Source: Falsihalocynthiibacter sp042445055 (GTDB taxonomy: Bacteria; Pseudomonadota; Alphaproteobacteria; Rhodobacterales; Rhodobacteraceae). From it: 64,000 bases of DNA. The notes below the pieces were generated by a model that saw only the letters and a program-made list of their open reading frames with translations, made no database searches and was not told the DNA's origin. The stretch is taken from positions 620,001-684,000 of the forward strand of contig NZ_CP170339.1 in the NCBI RefSeq assembly GCF_042445055.1, written 5' to 3'. Shown piece by piece: positions 43,517-51,463 of this stretch. The position numbers were made by a program, and so were the translations under genes. The stretch's first letter is position 1. Every line of letters starts with the position of its first letter.

Positions 43517-44402
43517 GACGCTTCCCTCCGAATTCTAGGTATGCGTAAGGGATAAGGATGATCAGAACTGTCGCGAGCATCATCGTCGAAGCGGCAAAGG
43601 CCTGTCCGAGGTTCTGGTTCTTGAACATGCTTTCGATGACGTATTTCGCGGGTACCTCCGAGGCGATACCGGGGCCGCCATTGGTTTGGGCGACAACAAG
43701 GTCATAGACCTTAACAATTCCTGAGGTGATCAAGACGAGTGCCGTAATGAACACGGGTTTCATCATCGGGATGACGATGAAGATATAGGTTTTCCACTTG
43801 GGGATTCCGTCCACGCGGGCGGCTTTCCAGATCTCCTGATCAATACCGCGAAGGCCAGCGAGCATCAAAACCATAATCAGCCCCGTTCCTTGCCAAATCG
43901 CGGCGATTAGAATGCCGTAAATTACGATGTCTTGATTATAGAGCGGATCAAAAACGAAACTCTCCCAGCCGAGCGATCGCACCACATTTTGTACGCCGAA
44001 CTCAGGATTCAATATCCACTGCCACGCGAGGCCCGTAACAATGAAGGAGAGCGCGAACGGGTAGAGGATGATCGTGCGGATCGTATTCTCGAAGCGTATT
44101 TTCTGATCGAGCAACGTCGCTAGAAAAAAACCGATCGAGATAGATAGAACCAGTGAGCACAGGCCAAAAATCGCTAGATTCTCGATTGATACGAGCCACT
44201 TATTGGTGTTCCAAAGTCGGTCGTATTGAGCAAGGCCCACAAAATCGAGTTTGGGCAATAGTTTGGAGTTGGTGAAGGAGTGAACAACTGTCCACAGGGT
44301 GCAACCTACGAAGATTACCAAGGCCGTCGCGATCATTGGAAGAGCGGCGACTTTGGCGTTCAGGTTGCGAAAAAGCTGGATGGGCTTTTTTGCATCCGCC
44401 AT
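43506..44402 (-). CDS. Sugar ABC transporter permease, MalF type
   Basis: 298 residues with about six helices, starting ALPMIATALVIFVGCTLWTVVHSF. The EAA loop is IDQEIWKAARVDGIPKWKTYIFIVIP. It resembles the AglF type of alpha-glucoside importers. It follows the binding-protein gene after a 100-base gap that holds a strong stem-loop, and overlaps the next permease by 11 bases. Confidence 0.91.
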   Translation of the reverse strand: MADAKKPIQLFRNLNAKVAALPMIATALVIFVGCTLWTVVHSFTNSKLLPKLDFVGLAQYDRLWNTNKWLVSIENLAIFGLCSLVLSISIGFFLATLLDQKIRFENTIRTIILYPFALSFIVTGLAWQWILNPEFGVQNVVRSLGWESFVFDPLYNQDIVIYGILIAAIWQGTGLIMVLMLAGLRGIDQEIWKAARVDGIPKWKTYIFIVIPMMKPVFITALVLITSGIVKVYDLVVAQTNGGPGIASEVPAKYVIESMFKNQNLGQAFAASTMMLATVLIILIPYAYLEFGGKRREK

Positions 44403-44456
44403 GGGAAAGACTCTCTGTCATGAGGGTGCCGTTGGCACGCTTTGTGGAATGATGGT

Positions 44457-44484
44457 TGCCCCCAAACGCATGCGCTTGGGGGCA
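44457..44484 (-). promoter_or_regulatory. Intercistronic stem-loop after the sugar-binding protein gene
   Basis: TGCCCCCAA (44457-44465) and TTGGGGGCA (44476-44484) are perfect 9-bp arms with an inner GCATGC dyad. It lies between the binding-protein stop and the first permease, and looks like an mRNA-stabilising or attenuating hairpin. Confidence 0.7.
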
Positions 44485-44502
44485 GTTCGCAATCAGTCGG
44501 GG

Positions 44503-45735
44503 TTAGTCCGCGTTTGCGATGATGTCGGCGTAGCGCGCTTGGGCGTCTTCCGCTGTGATCGACGTGTCATTCCAGAACTCGACCATTAGGTCTTCGATCT
44601 GACCTTGTGTATCAGGAGAAAGTACCTGATCGCCGCTTGGCATGATGTTGCCAGCCGCAAGGATTTCAAGACCCTTTTTCATACAGTCGTTCGCTGCGGC
44701 GAGATCGACGTCACCACGGACAGGAAGCGAGCCTTTTTTCAGGTTGAAGTTAACCTGTACTTCTTTGGAAAGAAGAAGCTTGGCCAGTTCTTTTTGCGCA
44801 GCTTCGATTTCAGGGTCATCTTGTTTCGGGAAGTAGAACGCATCACCAGCAGTCGAGATGATTTCGTTCACGCCCAAGCCGGGTAGGCAGGAGTAATCTT
44901 CGCCTGCGACCTTTTCGGCAACCGCGAACTCACCTTGTGCCCAGTCGCCCATGATCTGGCCGCCAGCTTCGCCGTTGATGACCATTGCTGTAGCTTGGTT
45001 CCAGTCGGAAACGTTTGAGCCAGCTGAAAGCAAACGTGCATCCGCAGCGGCTTGGAATACTTCGGCCATTTCGGGCGAAGCAGCAGCTTCTGCGTTCTTG
45101 TCAACGTTCACTTGTTTCCACAGATCAACACCGCCGATAGCAACGTTCAGTACGCCAAACGCGCCAGAGGACTGCCAAGATTGTTGCCCCATAGCGAGCG
45201 GTACTTTGCCCGCTGCTTCGAGGGCAGGGGCCGCGGCTACGAATTCGTCCCAGTTGGTCGGAACGTCTACGCCGGCATCCTCATAGGCTTTATGAGAGAG
45301 CCAGATCCACTGCCATGAGTGAATATTCACTGGCACACAGTAGATTTTCCCGTCCAAAGTACAGCTATCGAGAAGCGAAACGGGGTGTACGATGTCGCGC
45401 CATCCGCCTTCTTCGGCGATGTCGGTCAGGTCAAGCATCAGGCCCGCCTCCACAAGCTCCTCCGCTTGGCGACCGTGGTTGAGCTGAGTGGCGTGCATCG
45501 GATCACCGCCGATAATGCGGCTAACGATTACTGGGCGCGCAGTTCCGCCGCCGCCTGCAATGGCGCCGTCGACCCAGTTATTGCCCTCTATGGCGTTGAA
45601 CGCCTTGGCAAATTCCGCAACTGCAGCAGCTTCGCCGCCAGATGTCCACCAGTGAGTTACTTCAAGGTCGGCGGCTGATACGGCAGATGCCGCGCATAGT
45701 GCCGTAGTCGCAACAAGTGCATTCCGAATTTTCAT
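44503..45735 (-). CDS. Extracellular sugar-binding protein (AglE/MalE-like)
   Basis: 410 residues. A signal peptide (ALVATTALCAASAVSA) is followed by LEVTHWWTSGGEAAAVAEFAKAFNA, the standard start of glucoside-type family 1 binding proteins. Several cysteines (DSCTLDGKIYC and DYSCLPG) may form disulfides in the periplasm. A GGGAGGA site precedes the ATG. It opens the operon, below two LacI-type operators. The ligand is probably a glycoside or anhydrosugar, inferred from the linked enzymes. Confidence 0.92.
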   Translation of the reverse strand: MKIRNALVATTALCAASAVSAADLEVTHWWTSGGEAAAVAEFAKAFNAIEGNNWVDGAIAGGGGTARPVIVSRIIGGDPMHATQLNHGRQAEELVEAGLMLDLTDIAEEGGWRDIVHPVSLLDSCTLDGKIYCVPVNIHSWQWIWLSHKAYEDAGVDVPTNWDEFVAAAPALEAAGKVPLAMGQQSWQSSGAFGVLNVAIGGVDLWKQVNVDKNAEAAASPEMAEVFQAAADARLLSAGSNVSDWNQATAMVINGEAGGQIMGDWAQGEFAVAEKVAGEDYSCLPGLGVNEIISTAGDAFYFPKQDDPEIEAAQKELAKLLLSKEVQVNFNLKKGSLPVRGDVDLAAANDCMKKGLEILAAGNIMPSGDQVLSPDTQGQIEDLMVEFWNDTSITAEDAQARYADIIANAD

Positions 45736-45777
45736 TTATTCCTCCCAATTATGATCTGCGCCTCCCTGAGCGCTTTC

Positions 45778-45791
45778 TGCAATCGATTACA
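45778..45791. promoter_or_regulatory. LacI-type operator, site 1
   Basis: TGCAATCGATTACA differs at one position from the perfect palindrome of site 2. It lies 43 bases before the binding-protein start. The CG-centred form is typical of LacI/GalR operators. Confidence 0.75.
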
Positions 45792-45819
45792 AAGCCGAAC
45801 GATAAACAGTGTCGACATT

Positions 45820-45833
45820 TGTAATCGATTACA
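45820..45833. promoter_or_regulatory. LacI-type operator, site 2
   Basis: TGTAATCGATTACA is a perfect 14-bp palindrome. Its centre is 42 bases from site 1, about four helical turns, which suits cooperative binding. It lies between the import operon and lacI. Confidence 0.8.
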
Positions 45834-45923
45834 GGTAGATTTGAACGAACGCACGATTCTGTCAAGCCCTTGGATAAATCTTTTGTGCGACGTAGAAGGA
45901 ACCGAAATTTGAGATCGGATAAC

Positions 45924-46955
45924 ATGAATACGCCAAAGGCTCGGATACAAGACGTGGCAAAGGTTGCGGGCGTTTCGACTGCGACAGTGAGCCGAACGCT
46001 AAGCAACCCTTCGGTCGTTTCCGAAACCACGCGCACAGCGGTGCTTGAGGCCGTGAAGGCTACGGGCTATCGCGTGAATCGTGCCGCGCGAAACCTCAGA
46101 ACCCAGAAAACCGGCGCCATTCTGGTTCTGATCCCAAACCTTTCTAATCCATTTTTCTCTCAGATCATTTCTGGCGTGGAGCAGATCTTCCGCCGTGCGG
46201 GCTATTCGCTTCTGGTGGCGGACACCGACAATATCAATGACCCTGATTTCCGCCTTGTGGATGTATTTGAGGACGGGCAGGCCGACGGAATTATCTTGCT
46301 CGATGGCTATGTCCCCATGAGCGCGATCACGTCGCTTCAGGGAACCGAGGCCGAAAATCTGGTGGTATATGCCTGCGAATGGGCCGAGACCGAGGGCATC
46401 CCCTCTATTCGCAGCGATAACCCCGCAGGTGCGCGCATGGCGGCACAGCATTTTGCTTCGCTTGGCCATAAAAAGGTCGGGCATATATGTGGCCCTAAGG
46501 AGAACGTCCTTACACCCATGCGCCGCGATGCCTTTGTTACGGAGGCGCGCAAGTTAGGAATGGAGGTCCGCGATGAGTGGATATTCCCCGGAGATTTCCG
46601 GCTTGTGACTGGTGCGCAAGCGGCGGATATGTTCCTTGCGCTTGAAGAGCGTCCGACGGCTGTGTTTTCGGCGTCGGACCTTATGGCGGTCGGATTCATG
46701 AAACGTCTGTTGTCCGAGGGCGTAAGGATCCCAGACGATGTATCCATAATCGGGTTTGATGATGTTGGGATCGCGGCGTATTTCCATCCGTCGCTTACAA
46801 CCATCCGTCAGGACCGCCCGCAAATTGGTCGCGTCGCGGCAACAACGCTTTTATCGCGCTTGCGGGACCCATCTAATGTGGACCCTTACTTCAGGCATAC
46901 AGTCCCTGTTGAGCTTATTACGCGCGAAAGTACAGCCAAGCCATCGGATGGGTAA
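45924..46955 (+). CDS. LacI-family transcriptional regulator
   Basis: 343 residues. The helix-turn-helix reads RIQDVAKVAGVSTATVSRTLSNP (about 7-30), followed by the hinge helix region GYRVNRAARNLRTQKTG. The periplasmic-binding-like effector domain spans about 62-335 and includes GFDDVGIAAYFHPSLTTIRQD. It is divergent from the import operon and precedes a second operon in the same direction. Matching TAATCGATTA palindromes lie in front of both, so it is almost certainly their common regulator. The ATG at 45924 is preferred over an upstream start. Confidence 0.92.
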   Translation: MNTPKARIQDVAKVAGVSTATVSRTLSNPSVVSETTRTAVLEAVKATGYRVNRAARNLRTQKTGAILVLIPNLSNPFFSQIISGVEQIFRRAGYSLLVADTDNINDPDFRLVDVFEDGQADGIILLDGYVPMSAITSLQGTEAENLVVYACEWAETEGIPSIRSDNPAGARMAAQHFASLGHKKVGHICGPKENVLTPMRRDAFVTEARKLGMEVRDEWIFPGDFRLVTGAQAADMFLALEERPTAVFSASDLMAVGFMKRLLSEGVRIPDDVSIIGFDDVGIAAYFHPSLTTIRQDRPQIGRVAATTLLSRLRDPSNVDPYFRHTVPVELITRESTAKPSDG

Positions 46956-47106
46956 TTCCCTATTCCTTTGAGAAAACGCCTATACAAATGACTTGTAATG
47001 GTCCCAATGATCGACGGATTTCGCCTTTATGTCGCCCTAATCTCGGGTGAGCATTGACGTAACGAAACCCGCTCCGAACGATCTAGGAGCTATTAGCGAG
47101 TTCACT

Positions 47107-47247
47107 ATGTCTTTTCTGTCTGTAATTACATTTGATCAAATCGCCCTCAGCTTTATGGCTTGTTTTGTTGTGCGCGAGATTATGATCCTTGCGTTGCCCG
47201 ATAATATTGCCGGTCCAAACGGCTGGTTGGTCGACACAAGCGAGTAA
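47107..47247 (+). CDS. Small hydrophobic protein, hypothetical
   Basis: 46 codons starting ATG at 47107 with a GAG six bases upstream; an in-frame GTG at 47047 would give 66 residues. The first 30 residues are hydrophobic (FLSVITFDQIALSFMACFVV then IMILAL), followed by a short polar tail. It could be a single-pass membrane miniprotein. I do not recognise it. It occupies an otherwise gene-free 454-base interval between lacI and the next operon, which also contains two LacI-type operators. Confidence 0.35.
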   Translation: MSFLSVITFDQIALSFMACFVVREIMILALPDNIAGPNGWLVDTSE

Positions 47248-47315
47248 TTGCGACGGCGCAGCGCGATGGTCGCGATGCGCGTTGAGAAGGCCGATAAACC
47301 CTCCTGAATCCTGAC

Positions 47316-47329
47316 CGTAACCGTTTACA
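47316..47329. promoter_or_regulatory. LacI-type operator, site 3 (degenerate)
   Basis: CGTAACCGTTTACA keeps the GTAA...TTAC frame around CG of the perfect site and is paired with site 4. The centres are 32 bases apart, about three helical turns. Confidence 0.55.
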
Positions 47330-47347
47330 TCACTTGATTTTTCAATT

Positions 47348-47361
47348 TGTAATCGATTACG
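47348..47361. promoter_or_regulatory. LacI-type operator, site 4
   Basis: TGTAATCGATTACG differs in one base from site 2. It ends 48 bases before the start of the TIM-barrel gene and links this operon to the import operon. Confidence 0.75.
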
Positions 47362-47409
47362 TTAGCGCGAACCCCCGAATTTTGAAGGGGCGTCAACTTG
47401 GAGGAAGTC

Positions 47410-48468
47410 ATGAAAAATTTGAAAGGCCCCGCGCTTTTCCTTGCACAGTTTGCAGGGGATGAAGCGCCGTTTAACTCGTGGGACAGTATCACCAAATGGG
47501 CGGCGGACTGTGGCTATAAAGGCGTGCAGGTTCCGAGCTGGGACGGGCGTTTGATGGACCTCGAAAAGGCCGCAAGCTCCAAGGATTACTGTGATGAACT
47601 AGCTGGTAAGGCGCGTGAGAACGGCGTCGAAATCACCGAATTATCGACTCACTTGCAGGGGCAGTTGGTTGCCGTCCACCCAGCATATGACACCGCGTTT
47701 GACGGGTTCGCGGTTCCAAGTGTTCAGGGCAACCCCAAGGCGCGCCAAGAGTGGGCTGTGAATCAGGTCAAACTGGCGCTCACTGCAAGTAAAAATCTGG
47801 GAATCAATGCGCACGCTACATTCTCTGGCGCGCTTGCATGGCCTTATGTCTATCCTTGGCCACAGCGCCCAGCGGGTCTGGTCGAAACTGCGTTTGATGA
47901 ATTGGCCAGACGTTGGTTGCCGATTCTTAATCATGCGGATGAGTGTGGCGTGGATGTTTGTTATGAAATCCACCCGGGTGAGGATCTACACGACGGTGTG
48001 ACGTTCGAGATGTTTCTGGAGCGCGTAAACAACCACGCGCGTTGCAATATGCTCTATGACCCAAGCCATTATGTGCTTCAGTGTCTTGATTACATTGATA
48101 ATATCGACATCTACAAAGACCGCATCAAGATGTTCCACGTTAAGGATGCCGAGTTCAACCCAACTGGACGCCAAGGTGTTTATGGCGGGTATCAAAGCTG
48201 GGTCGATCGCGCTGGGCGTTTCCGTAGCCTTGGTGACGGGCAGGTCGATTTTGGCGCTGTATTCTCGAAAATGGCGGCGAACAATTTCGACGGATGGGCC
48301 GTGGTAGAATGGGAATGCGCCATCAAGCATCCAGAGGACGGTGCGCGCGAGGGAGCGCAATTTGTTAAAGATCACATCATTCGCGTAACAGAGCGTGCAT
48401 TCGATGATTTCGCAGACGGCGGAACAGACGAAGCCGCCAACCGCAAGATGCTTGGATTGGAGGTTTAA
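47410..48468 (+). CDS. Sugar phosphate isomerase/epimerase-family TIM-barrel protein (long form)
   Basis: 352 residues from the ATG at 47410, which follows GGAGGA. Metal-ligand regions typical of the fold are CYEIHPGEDLHD, MLYDPSHYV, IKMFHVKDAEF and WAVVEWECAIKHPED. It is about 100 residues longer than the companion barrel protein at 40.8 kb. Long forms like this occur next to Gfo/Idh dehydrogenases in sugar-oxidation clusters. It is coupled to the next gene with a two-base gap. The reaction may be isomerisation or beta-elimination/hydration of a keto-sugar. Confidence 0.87.
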   Translation: MKNLKGPALFLAQFAGDEAPFNSWDSITKWAADCGYKGVQVPSWDGRLMDLEKAASSKDYCDELAGKARENGVEITELSTHLQGQLVAVHPAYDTAFDGFAVPSVQGNPKARQEWAVNQVKLALTASKNLGINAHATFSGALAWPYVYPWPQRPAGLVETAFDELARRWLPILNHADECGVDVCYEIHPGEDLHDGVTFEMFLERVNNHARCNMLYDPSHYVLQCLDYIDNIDIYKDRIKMFHVKDAEFNPTGRQGVYGGYQSWVDRAGRFRSLGDGQVDFGAVFSKMAANNFDGWAVVEWECAIKHPEDGAREGAQFVKDHIIRVTERAFDDFADGGTDEAANRKMLGLEV

Positions 48469-48470
48469 TC

Positions 48471-49640
48471 ATGGCGATTACAGGACGCAACGAGGCGCTC
48501 GAAGGGCCGATCCGATTGGGGATGGTCGGCGGCGGCAAGGACGCCTTTATCGGGGGTGTGCACCGCATCGCGGCACGCATCGACGGCAAGTTTAATCTGA
48601 TCGCGGGCGCGCTTTCTAGCAACGCAGAGCGGGCGCAGGAATCCGGACGCGCGCTTGGGCTTGCCGAGGATCGGATTTATTCGAGCTACAAGGAAATGGC
48701 GATTCGCGAGGCACGTTTGAAAAACGGCATCGAAGCGGTGGCGATTGTGACACCAAACCACGTTCATATGGACGCAGCGCGCGAGTTTTTGAAGCGTGGC
48801 ATTCATGTGATCTGTGACAAGCCTCTGACGCACACACTTCCTGACGCCAAGAAACTGGTGAAAGTTGCCGAAGCATCAGATGCGCTGTTTGTGCTTACGC
48901 ATAACTACACGGGCTATCCGATGATCCGCCAAGCGCGCGATATGATCGCAAGCGGGAAACTTGGCAAGATTCGTTTGGTTCAGGTTGAGTATGCCCAAGA
49001 TTGGTTGGCCGAAGACGCAGACCCCGATAACAAGCAGGCCGCATGGCGCACCGATCCCGAGAAATCGGGCGCAGGTGGCTCGACAGGTGATATCGGAACG
49101 CACGCGTTTAACCTCGCGAACTTTGTTTCTGGACTTGAGGTCGAGAAGCTGTGCGCAGATTTGCAGGCCTTCGTTCCGGGACGCCAAGTGGATGACAACG
49201 CTCACGTAATGCTTCGCTACGAAGGCGGCGCGCGCGGTATGCTTTGGTGCTCACAAGTTGCCGTCGGGAACGAAAACGGGCTGCGTTTGCGGATTTATGG
49301 CGAAAAGGGTGGCCTTGAGTGGGCGCAAGAAGATCCGAACTATCTCTGGTACACACCGTTCGGTGAGCCAAAGACATTGCTGACACGTAATGGCGCAGGG
49401 ACTGGCGGTGCTGCGGCGCGGGTAAGTCGGATTCCAGCGGGGCACCCTGAAGGGTATCTTGAGGGATTTGCGACAATCTACTCCGAAGCAGCGGAGGCGA
49501 TCATCGCGAAGCGTGCAGGAAAAGACACGCCAAGCGATGTTGTCTATCCGACGGTTCAGGATGGCCTGAAGGGTGTCCAATTCATTGATGCCTGTGTGCG
49601 CTCATCCGCACGCGATGCTGCGTGGGTTAAGTTCGCCTAA
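48471..49640 (+). CDS. Gfo/Idh/MocA-family sugar dehydrogenase (glycoside 3-dehydrogenase candidate)
   Basis: 389 residues. The start IRLGMVGGGKDAFIGGVHRIAARIDG resembles disaccharide or glycoside dehydrogenases of the ThuB type. The EKP motif reads CDKPLTHTL, a conservative Asp form, and GDIGTHAFNLANFVSG supplies the catalytic Asp-His pair. The C-terminal half has the family beta sheet. It would oxidise the imported sugar, probably at C3, with NAD. It is the last gene of the operon and is followed by a strong terminator. Confidence 0.88.
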   Translation: MAITGRNEALEGPIRLGMVGGGKDAFIGGVHRIAARIDGKFNLIAGALSSNAERAQESGRALGLAEDRIYSSYKEMAIREARLKNGIEAVAIVTPNHVHMDAAREFLKRGIHVICDKPLTHTLPDAKKLVKVAEASDALFVLTHNYTGYPMIRQARDMIASGKLGKIRLVQVEYAQDWLAEDADPDNKQAAWRTDPEKSGAGGSTGDIGTHAFNLANFVSGLEVEKLCADLQAFVPGRQVDDNAHVMLRYEGGARGMLWCSQVAVGNENGLRLRIYGEKGGLEWAQEDPNYLWYTPFGEPKTLLTRNGAGTGGAAARVSRIPAGHPEGYLEGFATIYSEAAEAIIAKRAGKDTPSDVVYPTVQDGLKGVQFIDACVRSSARDAAWVKFA

Positions 49641-49646
49641 AAAAGT

Positions 49647-49683
49647 AAGCCGCACCCGACGATCAAGCGTTCGGGTGCGGCTT
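49647..49683. terminator. Bidirectional terminator downstream of the Gfo/Idh operon
   Basis: Perfect 13-bp arms AAGCCGCACCCGA (49647-49659) and TCGGGTGCGGCTT (49671-49683), between converging genes. Confidence 0.88.
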
Positions 49684-49718
49684 TAAATCCTAAGGTATCG
49701 GCCCGAAAACCAAAGGAT

Positions 49719-50627
49719 TTATTCTGAAATTTCTACTAGCGCCCCGTGGGATTGAACAACTTTCCCGGCGAGTTTTGCGCCTGCTTGAATTGCTTCGTCT
49801 AATGGTTTGCCGTTGAAGAACGCAGCGCAGAATCCCGCATTAAAGCTATCCCCCGCGGCAGTCGAATCGACGACATTGGTCACGATTTTGGGCGTTACGG
49901 TAATTGCGTCTTCGCCCACAGTTTGTGCAAGCACGGCCCCGGCCCCGTTCTTGACGATCACGGTTTTTACGCCCTCTGCCTGATAGCGCGCGATTGTCGC
50001 CTCGGGCGTTTCATCCCCATAATACGCGTGCTCTTCGTCGAATGAGGGCAGTACAATATCCGAAACCTGCGCAGCGCGCGTGTTCGCCTCAATCATGTCA
50101 GCGGTGCTGGGCCACAGGCGCAGGCGCTGGTTCGGGTCATAGACCACTGTTTTCCCTTCGCGGCGCGCATGCGCCAGCTCCGCAAGGAATGTCTCGCGAT
50201 GTTCAGGAAGGACCACGGCAAAAGTAATACCCGAGAAGAACAGAACATCCGCTTGCGCAAATGCTTCTCGAAGGGCTTTCGGATCGGCGGCCATTTGGCG
50301 CGCGGCGGAATCCGAACGCCAGTAAGAGAAGCTGCGCTCGCCGTCATCCAGATGGATCATGTAAAGCCCGACTGTTTTGCCCTCGACCTCTCTTGCGGGG
50401 GTCATGTCGATATTCGCATCCTCACCAAAGGCGCGCATTTCGGAGCTGGCCGCGTCGGAGCCAAGTCCGGTGAAATAGGAAACCTTCCAATTGTCCGGCA
50501 TGACCTTGGCGAGATACCATAAAGTATTGAACGTATCGCCCGCAAAGCCACGGCGATAGGTGTCCGGACCGATTACGGCCATTTCAATCATGGCTTCGCC
50601 AATTGCCATAAAGTTCTTCAGCGTCAT
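49719..50627 (-). CDS. kdgK: 2-dehydro-3-deoxygluconokinase, PfkB family
   Basis: 302 residues. PfkB kinase motifs are present: an N-terminal GEAMIEMAVIG, the substrate-lid strands, and the C-terminal signature DSTAAGDSFNAGFCAAF with the catalytic Asp. Length and start fit KdgK, which makes KDPG from 2-keto-3-deoxygluconate, and some members also accept the galacto epimer. It overlaps a GntR regulator gene by four bases. With the neighbouring sugar-acid dehydratase it suggests uptake of hexonates or hexuronate-derived acids. Confidence 0.88.
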   Translation of the reverse strand: MTLKNFMAIGEAMIEMAVIGPDTYRRGFAGDTFNTLWYLAKVMPDNWKVSYFTGLGSDAASSEMRAFGEDANIDMTPAREVEGKTVGLYMIHLDDGERSFSYWRSDSAARQMAADPKALREAFAQADVLFFSGITFAVVLPEHRETFLAELAHARREGKTVVYDPNQRLRLWPSTADMIEANTRAAQVSDIVLPSFDEEHAYYGDETPEATIARYQAEGVKTVIVKNGAGAVLAQTVGEDAITVTPKIVTNVVDSTAAGDSFNAGFCAAFFNGKPLDEAIQAGAKLAGKVVQSHGALVEISE

Positions 50628-51310
50628 GTTTCGGCTTCCTTAAAGCGGTCGGGATGAGCGGCTTGGATGCGTGGCAATGCCGTCAGAACCCGTGAGAGGT
50701 GAACGTTCGTCAGGTCCGCCGCCTTTGCGCCGTTCCCGTCGATCAGGTGTTGAAGAATTTGTTTATGATCGGCAATCGCGGTGCGTCCATCGAATGCGAG
50801 ACTCAAGAAGCGCACACGATCGGCGGGTGCTTTGGTGTTGCAAATCAGTTCCCAGATGTACGGTTGCCCCGCGATCTTGCACAGTTCTTCGTGGAATTTG
50901 TCATCCTGACGGTAGAACTCGGCGTCGGAATCATTTGCGAGGGCCGCTTCCTGAAGCTCGATCAGTTCTGACAGGGACTCTTGCGCCTCGGGCGTCATGT
51001 TCTGAGCTGCGGCGAGCATGATCTCTTTCTCAAGTGCGATACGGATAAAGCGCGCCTGATGTAGGGCGGATATCGAAATATGGGTAATAACCGTCGAGCG
51101 CTGAGGGCGAATACGCAGCAATCCTTGCTGTGCAAGTCGATAGAACGCGTCGCGAACTGGCTGGCGGCTGACCTCATATTTTCCGGCAATTTCTGCTTCA
51201 GAGATTTTCTGGCCTGGTTCTAGCTCGGTCGAGATGATTTGACGAAACAGTAAATCATGCAGCACCTCGGTCGCTGATTGCGCGCGGCTATGATCGATGG
51301 GCAGGGCCAT
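50624..51310 (-). CDS. GntR-family (FCD) transcriptional regulator
   Basis: 228 residues. The winged helix-turn-helix reads ISEAEIAGKYEVSRQPVRDAFYRLAQQGLLRI (about 36-70). An all-helical FCD effector domain follows (about 85-215), with the metal-binding Asp/His pattern around DDKFHEELCKIAG. FCD regulators sense small organic or sugar acids. It is translationally coupled to kdgK and divergent from the FAH-family gene, so it probably controls both. Confidence 0.88.
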   Translation of the reverse strand: MALPIDHSRAQSATEVLHDLLFRQIISTELEPGQKISEAEIAGKYEVSRQPVRDAFYRLAQQGLLRIRPQRSTVITHISISALHQARFIRIALEKEIMLAAAQNMTPEAQESLSELIELQEAALANDSDAEFYRQDDKFHEELCKIAGQPYIWELICNTKAPADRVRFLSLAFDGRTAIADHKQILQHLIDGNGAKAADLTNVHLSRVLTALPRIQAAHPDRFKEAET

Positions 51311-51463
51311 TTGAACGCATTCCAGATTGAGGTTGTTGCTTCTTGCAGACTAGCATATTAGTTTATTCGGGGGATGCAAGCGCTTCCGTTCTCAATATCG
51401 TTATGTCATGGTCCCGCTGTCACAAATTATTGCGTATTTGGCGCATTTGCGAAGGAATGAATT

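Noticed and set aside
36571..49640. Three Gfo/Idh genes as recent tandem duplicates
   Set aside because: Lengths (341, 373, 389), motif variants (QKP, EKP, DKP) and sequences differ widely; they are distinct subfamilies.
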